Part shown: positions 38,969 to 39,708 of the stretch, in pieces
How positions within the stretch are numbered: the stretch's first letter is position 1
Layout of the letters: each line of letters opens with the position of its first letter
DNA from: an uncultured Flavobacteriales bacterium
GTDB lineage: Bacteria; Bacteroidota; Bacteroidia; Flavobacteriales; BACL11
NCBI GenBank assembly: GCA_905478765.1
Contig: CAJQJY010000015.1
Span: 1 to 39,708, forward strand
Length of the DNA stretch: 39,708 bases
Reading direction: 5' to 3'
Translations under genes and position numbers: made by a program
The notes under the pieces: model-generated
The model's database searches: none
Seen by the model: only the letters and a program-made list of their open reading frames with translations
Told to the model about the DNA's origin: nothing

Positions 38969-39346
38969 TTATTTCTTTTTAGGTTTTTTAGCACCATATT
39001 TTGATCTTCTTTGAGTTCTCTCACTTACACCAGAAGTATCTAAAGCACCTCTAACAATATGGTATCTTACACCTGGCAAATCTTTCACTCTTCCTCCTCT
39101 AACTAAAACTACTGAATACTCTTGTAGATTATGTCCCTCACCTCCAATATAAGCATTCACTTCATTTCCGTTTGTTAACCTTACCCTAGCAACTTTTCTT
39201 AATGCTGAGTTTGGTTTTTTAGGTGTTGTTGTATAAACTCTTGTACACACCCCTCTTCTTTGAGGGCAGCTTTTTAGAGCTAACGACTTACTTTTTTTCT
39301 TAATAGTAGTCCTTCCTTTTCTTACTAATTGTTGTATTGTTGGCAT
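38969..39346 (-). CDS. rpsL: 30S ribosomal protein S12
   Basis: 125 residues. Decoding-centre protein. [13 protein letters not shown] (Lys43) and [14 protein letters not shown] (Lys88, Asp89) are wild-type at the positions where streptomycin resistance changes usually occur, and Asp89 is the methylthiolation site. First gene of the long ribosomal run, preceded by a clear promoter. Confidence 0.98.
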   Translation of the reverse strand: MPTIQQLVRKGRTTIKKKSKSLALKSCPQRRGVCTRVYTTTPKKPNSALRKVARVRLTNGNEVNAYIGGEGHNLQEYSVVLVRGGRVKDLPGVRYHIVRGALDTSGVSERTQRRSKYGAKKPKKK

Positions 39347-39371
39347 ATTATATCTTTACTAAAATGGGCGG

Positions 39372-39403
39372 CAAATGTAGTAATTTATTAATTAAATGTG
39401 AAA
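39372..39403 (-). promoter_or_regulatory. Predicted promoter of the str-S10-spc-alpha run
   Basis: On the minus strand: TTTC (39403-39400), a 20-base spacer, then TACATTTG (39379-39372), an exact TAnnTTTG. Transcription would start near 39365, leaving about 20 leader bases before the rpsL ATG. The leader is too short for a protein-binding fold, so any feedback control must act elsewhere. Confidence 0.55.
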
Positions 39404-39502
39404 TTGTTATTGTTTTTTTTTAAGCTTATTTTATTTGCGTATTTTATTCTAACAAAACAGTGTTAATCTTTTTAGTTTTAAAGTCAAAATAAAGAGTAAA
39501 TA

Positions 39503-39531
39503 AAAAAGACACTATTAAATAGTGTCTTTTT
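39503..39531 (-). terminator. Symmetric terminator between the T9SS gene and rpsL
   Basis: A 13-bp stem (39503-39515 with 39519-39531) with loop TAA, core GACACTAT / ATAGTGTC. A-run before and T-run after make it work on both strands. It should end the minus-strand T9SS-protein transcript 21 bases after its stop and shield the rpsL promoter. Confidence 0.85.
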
Positions 39532-39551
39532 AAAATTTTACAATTTGTGAA

Positions 39552-39708
39552 TTATTCGATTATTAGTTTTTGAATCTTTGATTTTTCTCCCTCAATTTCT
39601 ATTTCCATAAAGTACACTCCACTAGCTTTAGTGTTTCTTTTTATGACATAAGTAGCTTGGCTCTCTAACTTGTGGGTTTCTATTAGCTTACCATAAACAT
39701 CAACTACT
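39552..39708 (-). CDS. C-terminal end of a T9SS type A secreted protein (5' truncated by window)
   Basis: The minus-strand frame that ends with TAA at 39552-39554 encodes 52 residues: VVDVYGKLIETHKL, then IKRNTKASGVYFMEIEIEG and EKSKIQKLIIE at the end. The pattern (D.yGk, l....ASGvYf..i..g, .kiqKLIie) is the type A C-terminal sorting domain of type IX secretion. The passenger part lies outside the window. No start codon is seen, so the frame continues beyond the edge. Confidence 0.8.
   Translation of the reverse strand, partial: VVDVYGKLIETHKLESQATYVIKRNTKASGVYFMEIEIEGEKSKIQKLIIE

Noticed and set aside
39380..39502. AT-rich gap before rpsL as a leader with ribosomal-protein binding site
   Set aside because: It lies upstream of the predicted promoter and contains only T/A runs; no stable fold other than the terminator was found.

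Overview
The window is an AT-rich stretch of a Bacteroidota chromosome, almost certainly from the order Flavobacteriales. The evidence is: sorting-domain fragments of the type IX secretion system (T9SS) at both edges, promoters of the TTTG/TAnnTTTG type instead of sigma70 boxes, few Shine-Dalgarno sequences, a Rho factor with a long disordered insertion, and the gene order rpsL-rpsG-fusA-rpsJ...rplQ-carA-eno-gltA. I cannot name family or genus.

Layout. 1-1017: the tail of a secreted T9SS type B protein, a small YfcE-type phosphoesterase, and a convergent four-helix membrane protein (DUF4293). 1058-7443: rho with its own promoter and a strong terminator; ispE (isoprenoid precursors) divergent from accA (fatty-acid synthesis), dnaB (replicative helicase) and an exported protein of unproven function that databases tend to label asparagine synthetase B. 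7440-15015: a fatty-acid degradation locus. An acyl-CoA ligase is divergent from a MarR regulator, fused hydroxyacyl-CoA dehydrogenase/enoyl-CoA hydratase, thiolase and acyl-CoA dehydrogenase. A pair of GCGCGC palindromes between ligase and regulator is the obvious operator. 15028-17959: a DEAD-box RNA helicase convergent with a UbiD-type decarboxylase. 18019-21703: gltA, eno and carA in one minus-strand run. 21777-39346: one unbroken minus-strand run of 30 genes joining the classical str, S10, spc and alpha operons (27 ribosomal and translation genes plus secY, map and rpoA), ended by a hairpin after rplQ. 39503-39708: a symmetric terminator and the tail of a T9SS type A protein.

How it works together. 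Most of the window is housekeeping: ribosome, RNA polymerase alpha, Sec translocon, N-terminal methionine removal, replication, transcription termination, glycolysis, TCA entry and pyrimidine/arginine precursor synthesis. The inducible unit is the beta-oxidation locus, which can activate a fatty acid and run the whole spiral to acetyl-CoA; citrate synthase nearby could take up that acetyl-CoA. There are no tRNA or rRNA genes, insertion sequences, prophage genes or CRISPR arrays. No intergenic gap exceeds 300 bases. I did not find a clearly undescribed system. The best leads are the MarR operator pair, the His-rich repeats in Rho, the mislabelled exported protein after dnaB and the repeat-built tail of L17.
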